A DNA stretch of 8,422 nt from NCBI GenBank assembly GCA_937915065.1, contig CALDMR010000104.1:1-8422 (forward strand). The letters run 5' to 3'. Under the pieces are notes generated by a model. It did not search any database. It had not been told where the DNA came from and saw only the letters and a program-made list of their open reading frames with translations. This DNA comes from an uncultured Clostridia bacterium (lineage in GTDB: Bacteria > Bacillota > Clostridia > Oscillospirales > Oscillospiraceae). The position numbers and the translations under genes were made by a program. Shown here piece by piece: positions 1 to 6,001 of this stretch (positions are counted from its first letter, which is position 1; every line of letters begins with the position of its first letter).

Positions 1-32
1 TTTGTACTGTCTGCACAATCTGGGGCAGTTCA
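1..32. mobile_element. Possible IS3-family (IS150-like) terminal end, partial
   Basis: Read on the minus strand from position 32, the sequence begins TGAACTGCCCC and continues to a GCAGACAG stretch. IS3-family elements end in 5'-TG...CA-3', and the IS150 subgroup has termini of the general form TG-ACTG-CCCC followed several bases later by a GACA-type block, so the resemblance is specific but short. No transposase is visible because the window begins here. If real, the element lies to the left and its outer edge is at about position 32, some 30 bases past the phoR stop codon. The assignment rests on memory of family termini, not on a search. Confidence 0.35.
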
Positions 33-43
33 CCTTTCTAAAA

Positions 44-60
44 GGACGCCGGGGTTTTTC
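44..60 (-). terminator. Orphan left arm of a phoR-operon terminator
   Basis: Immediately after the phoR TAA (63-61), the minus strand reads an A-tract followed by CCCCGGCGTCC. This is the usual look of the 5' arm of an intrinsic terminator with an upstream A-tract. The expected complementary arm GGACGCCGGGG followed by a T-run does not occur further along the minus strand within the window. Instead come about 11 bases and then the IS-like terminus at 32-1. Only a weak 5-bp stem (CCTTT/AAAGG, 33-45) is visible nearby. As it stands this is not a working terminator within the window. Confidence 0.3.
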
Positions 61-1401
61 TTATTTTTTCACCGTGGGTTTGAAAAGCACCCGGATATCG
101 GTGCCTTCTCCCACCTTGCTGGTCAGTTCGATCTGCGCGCCGTGAATCACCGCAATGTGCTTGACAATGGCCAGCCCCAGGCCGGTGCCGCCGGTTTCCT
201 TACTGCGGCTCTTGTCCACGCGGTAAAACCGCTCAAACACCCGCTCCTGCTGTTCCTCGGGAATACCGATACCGTCGTCCCGCACCCGGAGATAGGGCCG
301 TCCCTCCGCCGTTCCGCAGGACAGGATCACCTTTCCGCCGGGCTTATTATAGCGGATCGCATTGTCACACAAATTGATACACAGTTCCTCCAACGCTCCC
401 CGGTTGCCCTGCACCTGCACATGTTCCCCTTCAAACAGCAGCGTAACATAGGCCCGCTGGGCATTGACGGCCAGACTTTCCGCGCAGGCCGCCAGGATCT
501 CCTTCAGATCCAGCCCTTCAAAATCCATCTGGGCCCGCCTGGTTTCCTGGGCCGTGTCCAGCTTGGAGAGCTGCAGGATATCATTGACCAGATGGAGCAG
601 CCGCCCGGCTTCCTTATGGATCTTCCGGGCAAAGCTCTGCACATCCTCCGGCTTGGCGATCCCGGTTTCGATCAGCTCGGCATAGCCGGAGATGGAAGTC
701 AGCGGCGTTTTCAGTTCGTGGCTGACATTGGCCGTGAATTCCTGGCGCATGCTCTCATTTTCCCGGCGCATCTCCCGATCCCGTACAATGGCGGATACAA
801 AGGGCTGCAGCTCGGGATACGGCACCGATTGGTCGATGGCATCCAAATTCTGCCCCATCTGCACCACAGGGCGCACCAGGGATTTGGTCAAAAACAGGCT
901 CAGCAGCACACTCAGCAGCACAACAGCGATACAACACACCAGAATGGCAGGCAGGGCGCTGCAAAAGAGATCCGAGCGGCTGTTCGTATCCATGGAGACC
1001 CGCAGCACATCGCCATTATCCAGGAGCAGGGCATAATAGTAACTGGCCCGCCCCGTGGTGGCGGAAGTGCGCTCATCACTGCCGCTGCCCTGGCGCAGGG
1101 CAGCGCGCACCTCCGGCCGGTTCATATGGTTTTCCAGCCGTTCTTCGCTCTCGGTATCAAACAGCACGGCGCCGTCGGCCCGGATCAGCGTAATGCGCAG
1201 GTTTTCCTGATCGTAATTTTCCAGGATCTCCACCTGCTGCATCTGTTCATAGGATGCGGCGATCACCGCAGCGGAAACCCGCAAGTCCTGCTCCGTCTGG
1301 CGCTGAAATACCGTATAAAAAGCCAGGACACACAGCACCAGTGTGACCAGCATGCTGCACACGCCCATCAGCACCAGCCGCTTTGTGATCTTTTTTTCCA
1401 T
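61..1401 (-). CDS. phoR: Phosphate-sensing histidine kinase PhoR
   Basis: Membrane sensor kinase that autophosphorylates and passes phosphate to PhoB; in the Pho pathway it is held off by the Pst transporter and PhoU when phosphate is plentiful. Of 446 residues, TM1 is about 8-31, an extracytoplasmic segment 33-146, and TM2 about 147-171, followed by a short HAMP-like linker. The dimerisation helix carries the phospho-accepting His228 in VSHELKTP. The ATPase domain shows the N box (DNAIRY, Asn347), G1 (DDGIGIP, 375-381), F box (FERFYR, 389-394) and G2 (GGTGLGL, 404-410). There is no room for the cytoplasmic PAS domain found in many PhoR proteins of 550-600 residues. The ATG lies one base after the phoB stop, with a GGGGAAGG ribosome site (1414-1407) inside the end of phoB, so the two are translationally coupled. 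PhoR identity rests partly on context. Confidence 0.93.
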   Translation of the reverse strand: MEKKITKRLVLMGVCSMLVTLVLCVLAFYTVFQRQTEQDLRVSAAVIAASYEQMQQVEILENYDQENLRITLIRADGAVLFDTESEERLENHMNRPEVRAALRQGSGSDERTSATTGRASYYYALLLDNGDVLRVSMDTNSRSDLFCSALPAILVCCIAVVLLSVLLSLFLTKSLVRPVVQMGQNLDAIDQSVPYPELQPFVSAIVRDREMRRENESMRQEFTANVSHELKTPLTSISGYAELIETGIAKPEDVQSFARKIHKEAGRLLHLVNDILQLSKLDTAQETRRAQMDFEGLDLKEILAACAESLAVNAQRAYVTLLFEGEHVQVQGNRGALEELCINLCDNAIRYNKPGGKVILSCGTAEGRPYLRVRDDGIGIPEEQQERVFERFYRVDKSRSKETGGTGLGLAIVKHIAVIHGAQIELTSKVGEGTDIRVLFKPTVKK

Positions 1402-1402
1402 C

Positions 1403-2089
1403 TCAGCCTTCCCCGTTTCCGTCCAGGGTCAGCTGATAGCCCACCTTCCGCACCGTGTGGATATAGTTGCCGGCGGCGCCCAGTTTCTGGCGCAGCGTCC
1501 GGATATGGATATCCAGCGTCCGGCTTTCGCCGGAAAAGTCGGTGTTCCACACCCGGTTCATCAGCTCTTCCCGGGACAGCACCTTGTTGGGGTTTTCAAT
1601 GAAAAAGCGCAGCAGCTCGTATTCCTTAAAGGCAAGATCCACTTCTTTTTCCCCCACGGTCACCCGGCGGGCGGTATTGTCCATCTGGATCTCGCGGAAT
1701 GTCAGCACCACCTCGCCCGTTTGCTTCTGGGCCCGGCGCAGCACCGCGCGGATGCGGGAAATAAACTCCATGAGACCAAAGGGCTTGCTGATATAATCAT
1801 CCGCCCCCTGATCCAGACATTTGACCACGTCGATCTCGCTGTCTTTGGCAGTGACCATCACCGCCGGGATATTGCGGGTTCCCGCATTCTCCCGGAACTG
1901 GCGGAGTATCTCCAGCCCGTTCTGATCGGGCAGCATAATATCCAGGATCACCAGCTCCGGCAGCGTTTTTTCGCAGGCGGCAAAAAAGCTCTTGCCGTCG
2001 CTGAACCCCGCCGTTTCAAAGCCGTTGTTCCGCAGCGCATATTCTTCCAGTTCACGGATGTTGACGTCGTCCTCTACAATGTAAATCAA
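1403..2089 (-). CDS. phoB: Phosphate response regulator PhoB/PhoP, OmpR family
   Basis: DNA-binding response regulator activated by PhoR that switches on phosphate-scavenging genes. The receiver domain (about 1-118) has the acidic pair Asp7/Asp8, phospho-acceptor Asp50 in LVILDIMLP, Thr80 and Lys102 in SKPF. The OmpR-type winged helix (about 126-222) has its recognition helix around 189-204 (SRTLDIHIRTLRQKLG) and a C-terminal VRKVGYQL hairpin; 228 residues is normal for the family. The start is TTG (2089-2087). The preceding codon in this frame is the TGA of the symporter gene, and no ATG or GTG lies where the family N-terminus (IYIVEDD) requires. AGGTGG at 2100-2095 sits 5 bases upstream. 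The likely binding sites are the box arrays at 3894-3959 and 4013-4060, which would make the operon autoregulated. In Bacillus nomenclature this would be PhoP. Confidence 0.94.
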   Translation of the reverse strand: MIYIVEDDVNIRELEEYALRNNGFETAGFSDGKSFFAACEKTLPELVILDIMLPDQNGLEILRQFRENAGTRNIPAVMVTAKDSEIDVVKCLDQGADDYISKPFGLMEFISRIRAVLRRAQKQTGEVVLTFREIQMDNTARRVTVGEKEVDLAFKEYELLRFFIENPNKVLSREELMNRVWNTDFSGESRTLDIHIRTLRQKLGAAGNYIHTVRKVGYQLTLDGNGEG

Positions 2090-3865
2090 TCATTCCACCT
2101 GACCTTCATCGGCCTCCGGCAGCACATAGCGGCGGCCGTATTTTTCATAGCGTTCGTCATATTTTTCGTTGGCGTCCCGCAGGGTGCTCACATACTCATG
2201 CACATCGAACTTGTCCTCGGCCACCTCGATCATAGCCACGGCAATATTGCTGCAATGGTCGGCAATGCGCTCGTAGTTGATCAGCAGATCCTGCAGCACA
2301 AATCCGGCCTCGATGCAGCACTGCCCGCTTTGCAGACGGCGGATATGGCGGTCGCGCATGCTGCGCACCAGATCATCCACCACCTGCTCCATGGGCTCCA
2401 CTTTGGTGGCCGCGTGGAGGTCGTTGGTCTCAAAGGCATGCATTGTCCGATCCAGAATATCCTGGATCACCGATTCCAGCACGGACAGTTCGCTCCACGC
2501 TTCCGCAGACATCTGCATATTCTTCTCATGGATCTCCTCCGCCGAATCATAAATGTTGCAGGCATGGTCGCCGATCCGTTCAAAATCACCGATGGTGTGC
2601 AGCAGGACAGACACCTCGTGGCTGTCCTCCGTGGTCAGATCCCGCTCCGACAGCTTGACCAGGTAGGAGCCGATCCGATCTTCATAGGTATCGATAATAT
2701 CTTCGTTGGTGCTGACGCTCTCTGCGCAGGTGGGATCCCATTTGTGCACCAGAGACATGGCCTGCAGCAGGTTGGAGCGCACGGTTTCCGCCATATTGAC
2801 CGTCTGCATATGGCTGTTCTGCACGGCCACGGCCGGGGTGGCCAGCAGACGCTCGTCCAGCATCTCGGTCTTGCCGGGGTTCTCGTGATCGGGGATCGTG
2901 AGATACGCCAGCTTTTCCAACACCCGGGCAAAGGGCAGCAGCACAGTCGTGGCGACCACATTAAAGCAAGTATGGAGCAGTGCGATCGTCAGCGGCGTGA
3001 CCGCAGCATCAAGGAACGAGAAGTGCAGCAGCGCATTGAGTCCGTAAAACACGCCCATGAATAAAAGGGCGCCAATCACATTAAAATACAGATGTACGAT
3101 GGCCGCCCGGCGCGCACTCTTGTTGGCGCCCACGGAGGACAGCATGGCCGTTACACAGGTACCGATATTCTGGCCCAGAATAATGGGCAGCGCACTGCCG
3201 CAGGTGATGCCGCCCGTCAGGGACAGCGCCTGCAAAATGCCCACACTGGCCGAGGAGCTCTGCAGCAGGGCAGTCAGCGCCGCACCGAAGAGCAGGCCCA
3301 ACAGCGGCATTTCAAACTTCACAAACAGCGCCTGGAATTCCGGAATGTCTGCCAGAGGCGCCATGGCGTCGGACATGGTGCTCATGCCCGTCATCAGCAG
3401 CGCAAAGCCCAGCAGGATCGTACCCACACCCTTAGCCCGCTCATTTTTCATGAACATATACAGAATAATACCAATCAGGGCAAGAATGGGAGAGAACCCT
3501 GTCGGCTTGAGCAGCGTCGCCAGGAATCCGTCGCCCTCCACGCCGGAAAGGCTCAGGATCCAGCTGGTCACCGTGGTGCCCACGTTGCTGCCCATGATCA
3601 CGCCCACCGCCTGATGCAGCTGCATCAGGCCGCTGTTAACAAAACCCACCACCATTACCGTGGTAGCCGAAGAGCTTTGGATCACAGCAGTAACCGTCAT
3701 ACCCAGGATAAACCCCTTGAGGGGGTTGTCCGTCATCCTGGCCAAAATCATCTGCAGTTTGTTACCTGCCTGCTTCTCCAGCGCCTTGCCCATGATGTCC
3801 ATGCCGAAGAGGAACATGGCCAGGCCGCCGAACAGCGTAAACACATTGAAGATACTCATCCCCAT
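2090..3865 (-). CDS. Na+/phosphate symporter with C-terminal PhoU-like domain
   Basis: Sodium-coupled phosphate carrier of the NptA/PNaS (Na/Pi cotransporter) family, expected in the cytoplasmic membrane. The N-terminal ~320 residues hold multiple membrane segments and the duplicated family signature: QSSSATT at 63-69 and QSSSAS at 202-207, each followed by a GSN/GQN-IGT motif (92-98 and 231-236). Residues ~355-555 form a soluble helical PhoU-like domain with two metal-site motifs, DFERIGDHACNI (427-438) and NYERIADHCSNI (530-541). At 591 residues it matches symporters with an attached PhoU domain. It is first in the operon and ends in TGA directly abutting the phoB TTG. Start: the ribosome site GGAGGG (3874-3869) is only 3 bases from the ATG at 3865 but 9 from the ATG at 3859 (Met3), so translation may begin at 3859 (MSIFNVFTLFGG). 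Transport direction and substrate are inferred from family and context. Confidence 0.93.
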   Translation of the reverse strand: MGMSIFNVFTLFGGLAMFLFGMDIMGKALEKQAGNKLQMILARMTDNPLKGFILGMTVTAVIQSSSATTVMVVGFVNSGLMQLHQAVGVIMGSNVGTTVTSWILSLSGVEGDGFLATLLKPTGFSPILALIGIILYMFMKNERAKGVGTILLGFALLMTGMSTMSDAMAPLADIPEFQALFVKFEMPLLGLLFGAALTALLQSSSASVGILQALSLTGGITCGSALPIILGQNIGTCVTAMLSSVGANKSARRAAIVHLYFNVIGALLFMGVFYGLNALLHFSFLDAAVTPLTIALLHTCFNVVATTVLLPFARVLEKLAYLTIPDHENPGKTEMLDERLLATPAVAVQNSHMQTVNMAETVRSNLLQAMSLVHKWDPTCAESVSTNEDIIDTYEDRIGSYLVKLSERDLTTEDSHEVSVLLHTIGDFERIGDHACNIYDSAEEIHEKNMQMSAEAWSELSVLESVIQDILDRTMHAFETNDLHAATKVEPMEQVVDDLVRSMRDRHIRRLQSGQCCIEAGFVLQDLLINYERIADHCSNIAVAMIEVAEDKFDVHEYVSTLRDANEKYDERYEKYGRRYVLPEADEGQVE

Positions 3866-3876
3866 TTACCCTCCAT

Positions 3877-3898
3877 TATCTCATAAAAAACAATTGTA
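3877..3898 (+). repeat. Direct repeat, copy 1 (22 nt)
   Basis: TATCTCA, a T, six A, then CAATTGTA. The same string without the single T occurs at 4133-4153 in the same orientation. The copy lies between the leftward symporter start and the first Pho box and contains the palindrome ACAATTGT (3890-3897), which overlaps the first TTGTAAA box. Confidence 0.7.
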
Positions 3899-3959
3899 AA
3901 ATCATTGTAAAGTATGAATTGTAAAATCCGCTATCAGTTTATTGTAAAGTTTTTGTAAA
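3894..3959 (-). promoter_or_regulatory. Pho box array for the leftward operon (five TTTACAA)
   Basis: Five exact TTGTAAA heptamers on the plus strand (TTTACAA on the minus strand) start at 3894, 3905, 3919, 3942 and 3953. Two pairs are spaced exactly 11 bp (3894/3905 and 3942/3953). Spacing near one helical turn is the hallmark of PhoB/PhoP direct-repeat sites, and TTTACA resembles Firmicute PhoP half-sites (TTAACA/TTTACA). Read on the minus strand the repeats point towards the symporter-phoB-phoR operon. The leftmost boxes followed by T also make TACAAT (3909-3904 and 3898-3893), a 5/6 match to a -10 hexamer that would give a start site roughly 20-35 bases before the symporter. The exact promoter is not settled. 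Confidence 0.75.
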
Positions 3960-4012
3960 GTTCTGCATTTTCCTGTCGTTTCAAGGTTTTTTCGGGGGAA
4001 GCACACAAGAAC

Positions 4013-4060
4013 TTTACATTTCTCCCGCCGGCATTACAAAAGCTTTACGGAAATTTGACC
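4013..4060 (+). promoter_or_regulatory. Pho box array and promoter for pstS
   Basis: Plus-strand half-sites are TTTACA (4013-4018), ATTACA (4033-4038), TTTACG (4044-4049) and TTGACC (4055-4060). The last three are spaced exactly 11 bp, and the first is 20 bp upstream of the second. They face pstS. The last unit also resembles a -35 hexamer. TATGGT (4065-4070) directly after the array is a possible -10 in the arrangement typical of activated Bacillus Pho promoters, and TATGCT (4093-4098) is an alternative. The half-sites are more degenerate than the leftward set. Confidence 0.6.
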
Positions 4061-4105
4061 AAAATATGGTGGCAGCAATTAGCGAAAATCACTATGCTTA
4101 AAGTG

Positions 4106-4115
4106 TCCCGCGGGA
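4106..4115. repeat. 10-bp palindrome TCCCGCGGGA in the pstS leader
   Basis: A perfect, GC-rich palindrome in otherwise AT-rich DNA, flanked imperfectly by GTGT on the left and ACAC on the right. It lies between the candidate pstS promoter and the gene, so it could be an operator or a small leader hairpin. No known regulator site is recognised. Confidence 0.35.
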
Positions 4116-4132
4116 AAACACCCTCTCTGCGG

Positions 4133-4153
4133 TATCTCAAAAAAACAATTGTA
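4133..4153 (+). repeat. Direct repeat, copy 2 (21 nt)
   Basis: TATCTCA, six A, then CAATTGTA, identical to 3877-3898 except for one missing T. It ends 35 bases before the pstS ATG and contains ACAATTGT (4145-4152). It continues as TTGTACA instead of the TTGTAAA seen in copy 1. Confidence 0.7.
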
Positions 4154-4188
4154 CATTCTAAAAATCAAAACAAAATTGGAGGATTTTC

Positions 4189-5049
4189 ATGATGAAAAAG
4201 AATCAGATCCTGGCTTTGGCCGGCGCCGCCTGCCTGAGCGCCGCCCTGCTGGCCGGCTGCGGCAGCGGCAACAACGACACCCCTTCCACCGGCAGCGAGA
4301 ACAACGGCACCGCAGCCGCTCTCTCCGGCACCATCGCCACCGGCGGTTCCACTTCCATGCAGAAGCTGATGACCATGCTGCAGGAAGACTTCATGTCCAA
4401 GAACAGCGGCGTGAATGTGACCTATGATCCCACCGGTTCCGGCGCAGGCATCACCGGCGCCAGCGACGGCACCCTGGACATCGGCCTCTCCTCCCGTGTG
4501 CTGCACGATGACGAAACCGCCGTGGAAGCCATCACCGTATGCCTGGACGGCATCGCCATTGTCACCAACACCGCCAATCCCGTGGAAGATCTGACACTGG
4601 ATCAGCTGGCCGGAATTTTCAGCGGCGAAATCACCAACTGGAGCGAAGTGGGCGGCAATGACGGCGAAATCGTGGTCATCGGCCGCGAAGCCGGTTCCGG
4701 CACCCGCGACGGTTTTGAAGAGATCGTGGGCGTGAAGGACAGCTGCAAATATGCCCAGGAACTGACCGCCACCGGTGCTGTCACCGCCGCAGTCGCTTCC
4801 AATGAAAACGCCATCGGCTACGCTTCTCTGTCCGCAGTGGATGATTCCGTCACCGCTCTGAAGGTGGACGGCGTCGCCTGCACCGAGGAAACCGTGAAGG
4901 ACGGCAGCTACGCCGTGCAGCGTCCCTTCAACTTCGTGGTCAAAAAGGACGCCGAACTGTCTGAAGCCGCCCAGGCTTTCATCACCTATGTGACCGACGG
5001 CAGCGCTAACGAATGGATTCTCCAGGCCGGCTGCGTGCCCATCGCCTGA
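4189..5049 (+). CDS. pstS: Phosphate ABC transporter substrate-binding lipoprotein PstS
   Basis: Captures phosphate outside the membrane and delivers it to PstC/PstA. The N-terminus is a lipoprotein signal: KK, a hydrophobic run, then the lipobox LLAGC with lipidated Cys24, followed by a Gly/Ser/Asn/Thr-rich linker to about residue 45. Ligand-site motifs of the family are GGSTS (52-56), TGSGAG (82-87), DIGLSSR (97-103) and GREAGSGTR (165-173); the last matches the Arg/Ser/Gly/Thr phosphate-binding loop of E. coli PstS. The E. coli Asp56 position (GASD) is Ser here, as the DIGLSSR motif aligns. Length 286 is normal. GGAGGA at 4178-4183 is 5 bases from the ATG at 4189 and 8 from the adjacent ATG at 4192, so either Met may be used. 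It is the first gene of the rightward operon, followed by a hairpin and pstC. Confidence 0.96.
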   Translation: MMKKNQILALAGAACLSAALLAGCGSGNNDTPSTGSENNGTAAALSGTIATGGSTSMQKLMTMLQEDFMSKNSGVNVTYDPTGSGAGITGASDGTLDIGLSSRVLHDDETAVEAITVCLDGIAIVTNTANPVEDLTLDQLAGIFSGEITNWSEVGGNDGEIVVIGREAGSGTRDGFEEIVGVKDSCKYAQELTATGAVTAAVASNENAIGYASLSAVDDSVTALKVDGVACTEETVKDGSYAVQRPFNFVVKKDAELSEAAQAFITYVTDGSANEWILQAGCVPIA

Positions 5050-5064
5050 GCAAAAGTTTGACCT

Positions 5065-5102
5065 GCAAAAGGCTTGGCGGAGAAATTTCGCCAAGCCTTT
5101 GC
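5065..5102 (+). other. Intercistronic hairpin between pstS and pstC
   Basis: A perfect 12-bp stem: AAAGGCTTGGCG (5068-5079) pairs with CGCCAAGCCTTT (5089-5100) across a 9-base loop, and two further pairs (5065-5066 with 5101-5102) follow a bulge. It starts 15 bases after the pstS stop. No T-run follows (GCTCTG), so it is not a full intrinsic terminator. Likely roles are partial attenuation or protection of the pstS mRNA 3' end, so that the binding protein outnumbers the permease, as is known for pst operons in other bacteria. The function is inferred. Confidence 0.7.
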
Positions 5103-5125
5103 TCTGTAATGAAAAGGTGTAAAGA

Positions 5126-6001
5126 ATGATGAAAGAAAAGCACTTGATTGAGCGCGTGATGAACGTGCTGTTTTTCCTCTGCGGCATCACGGCCATCGGC
5201 TGTGTGGCGCTGATCACGGTGTATATGGTCATCTCCGGTCTGCCTGCCATCGGCAAAATCGGCCTGATAGACTTTTTATTCGGCACCCGCTGGGCCTCCA
5301 CCGCCGCCGATCCCGCCTACGGTATCCTTCCCTTTATTCTCACGTCGATCTACGGCACCTGCGGTGCCATCCTGATCGGCGTGCCCGTGGGTGTGCTCAC
5401 CGCCGTCTTTTTGTCCAAAGTGGCGCCCAAGAAACTGGCGGCCGCCGTGGGCACTGCGGTGGAACTGCTGGCAGGCATCCCCAGCGTTGTATACGGCCTG
5501 CTGGGCATGACGCTGCTGGTTCCCGCCGTGGCCAAGGTCTGCGGCCTGGCCAGCGGCGCCTGCCTGCTGTCTGCGATCCTGGTGCTGGCCCTGATGATCC
5601 TGCCCAATGTGGTATCCACCAGCGTAACGGCCCTGAACGCCGTGCCCAAGGAGTATGAAGAAGCCAGCCTGGCCCTGGGCGCCACAAAAATCGAGACCTA
5701 TTTCAAGGTCAGCATTCCCGCCGCCAGAAGCGGCATCGTGGCCGGCATTGTGCTGGGCATTGGCCGGGCCATCGGCGAAGCCATGGCCGTGATCATGGTA
5801 GCCGGCAATGTGGCCAATATGCCCGGCCTGTTCCAGAGCGTCACCTTCCTGACCACCGCCATCGCCAAGGAAATGTCCTATGCCGGCGGCCTGCAGCGCG
5901 AAGCGCTCTTCTCCATCGCCCTGGTGCTGTTCCTCTTCATCATGCTCATCAACGCCCTTTTGAACCTGTTTTTGAAGGGAGGCCGCCACGATGACGACTA
6001 A
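5126..6001 (+). CDS. pstC: Phosphate ABC transporter permease PstC
   Basis: One of two membrane subunits forming the phosphate channel with PstA. The 291-residue protein has about six hydrophobic segments (roughly 13-37, 66-97, 113-138, 146-170, 203-227 and 258-284). It carries the family motif ELLAGIPSVVYG (113-124) and the cytoplasmic EAA loop EEASLALGATKIETYFKVS (178-196), followed by IGRAIGEAMAV; this loop docks on PstB. Start: AAAGGTG (5113-5119) lies 6 bases before the ATG at 5126 and 9 before the adjacent ATG at 5129. The 3' end overlaps pstA by 11 bases, and the pstA ribosome site AAGGGAGG (5975-5982) lies inside pstC, so the two permeases should be translated together. Confidence 0.95.
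   Translation: MMKEKHLIERVMNVLFFLCGITAIGCVALITVYMVISGLPAIGKIGLIDFLFGTRWASTAADPAYGILPFILTSIYGTCGAILIGVPVGVLTAVFLSKVAPKKLAAAVGTAVELLAGIPSVVYGLLGMTLLVPAVAKVCGLASGACLLSAILVLALMILPNVVSTSVTALNAVPKEYEEASLALGATKIETYFKVSIPAARSGIVAGIVLGIGRAIGEAMAVIMVAGNVANMPGLFQSVTFLTTAIAKEMSYAGGLQREALFSIALVLFLFIMLINALLNLFLKGGRHDDD

Larger units (their letters stand above)
3866..4188. promoter_or_regulatory. Divergent Pho control region (323 bp, no gene)
   Basis: AT-rich non-coding DNA between the two divergent Pho operons. From left to right it holds the leftward ribosome site, five TTGTAAA boxes (3894-3959), a T/G-rich stretch with nothing recognisable (3960-4010), TTTACA-like boxes facing pstS (4013-4060), a palindrome TCCCGCGGGA (4106-4115), the second copy of a 21/22-base direct repeat (4133-4153), and the pstS ribosome site GGAGGA (4178-4183). 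No small ORF with a convincing ribosome site was seen. Confidence 0.85.

Noticed and set aside
142..3064. Long open frames on the plus strand opposite phoR, phoB and the symporter (486 and 573 codons)
   Set aside because: They lie antisense to genes with complete family motifs. Their translations are rich in His/Gln/Arg and lack recognisable domains, typical of a mirror frame in GC-biased genes.
3875..3880. GATAAT on the minus strand as the -10 of the leftward promoter
   Set aside because: It would start transcription within or after the ribosome site, leaving no leader for the symporter.
3960..4010. Riboswitch or small RNA in the middle of the control region
   Set aside because: Only T- and G-rich runs with no stable paired structure or known aptamer motif were seen.
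5065..5102. Intrinsic terminator after pstS
   Set aside because: The stem is strong but is followed by GCTCTG, not a T-run, and the downstream permease genes have no obvious promoter of their own.
4165..5301. 378-codon minus-strand open frame opposite pstS and the start of pstC
   Set aside because: A Gly/Ala/His-rich shadow of pstS codon bias that crosses the pstS-pstC hairpin. No ribosome site or domain.
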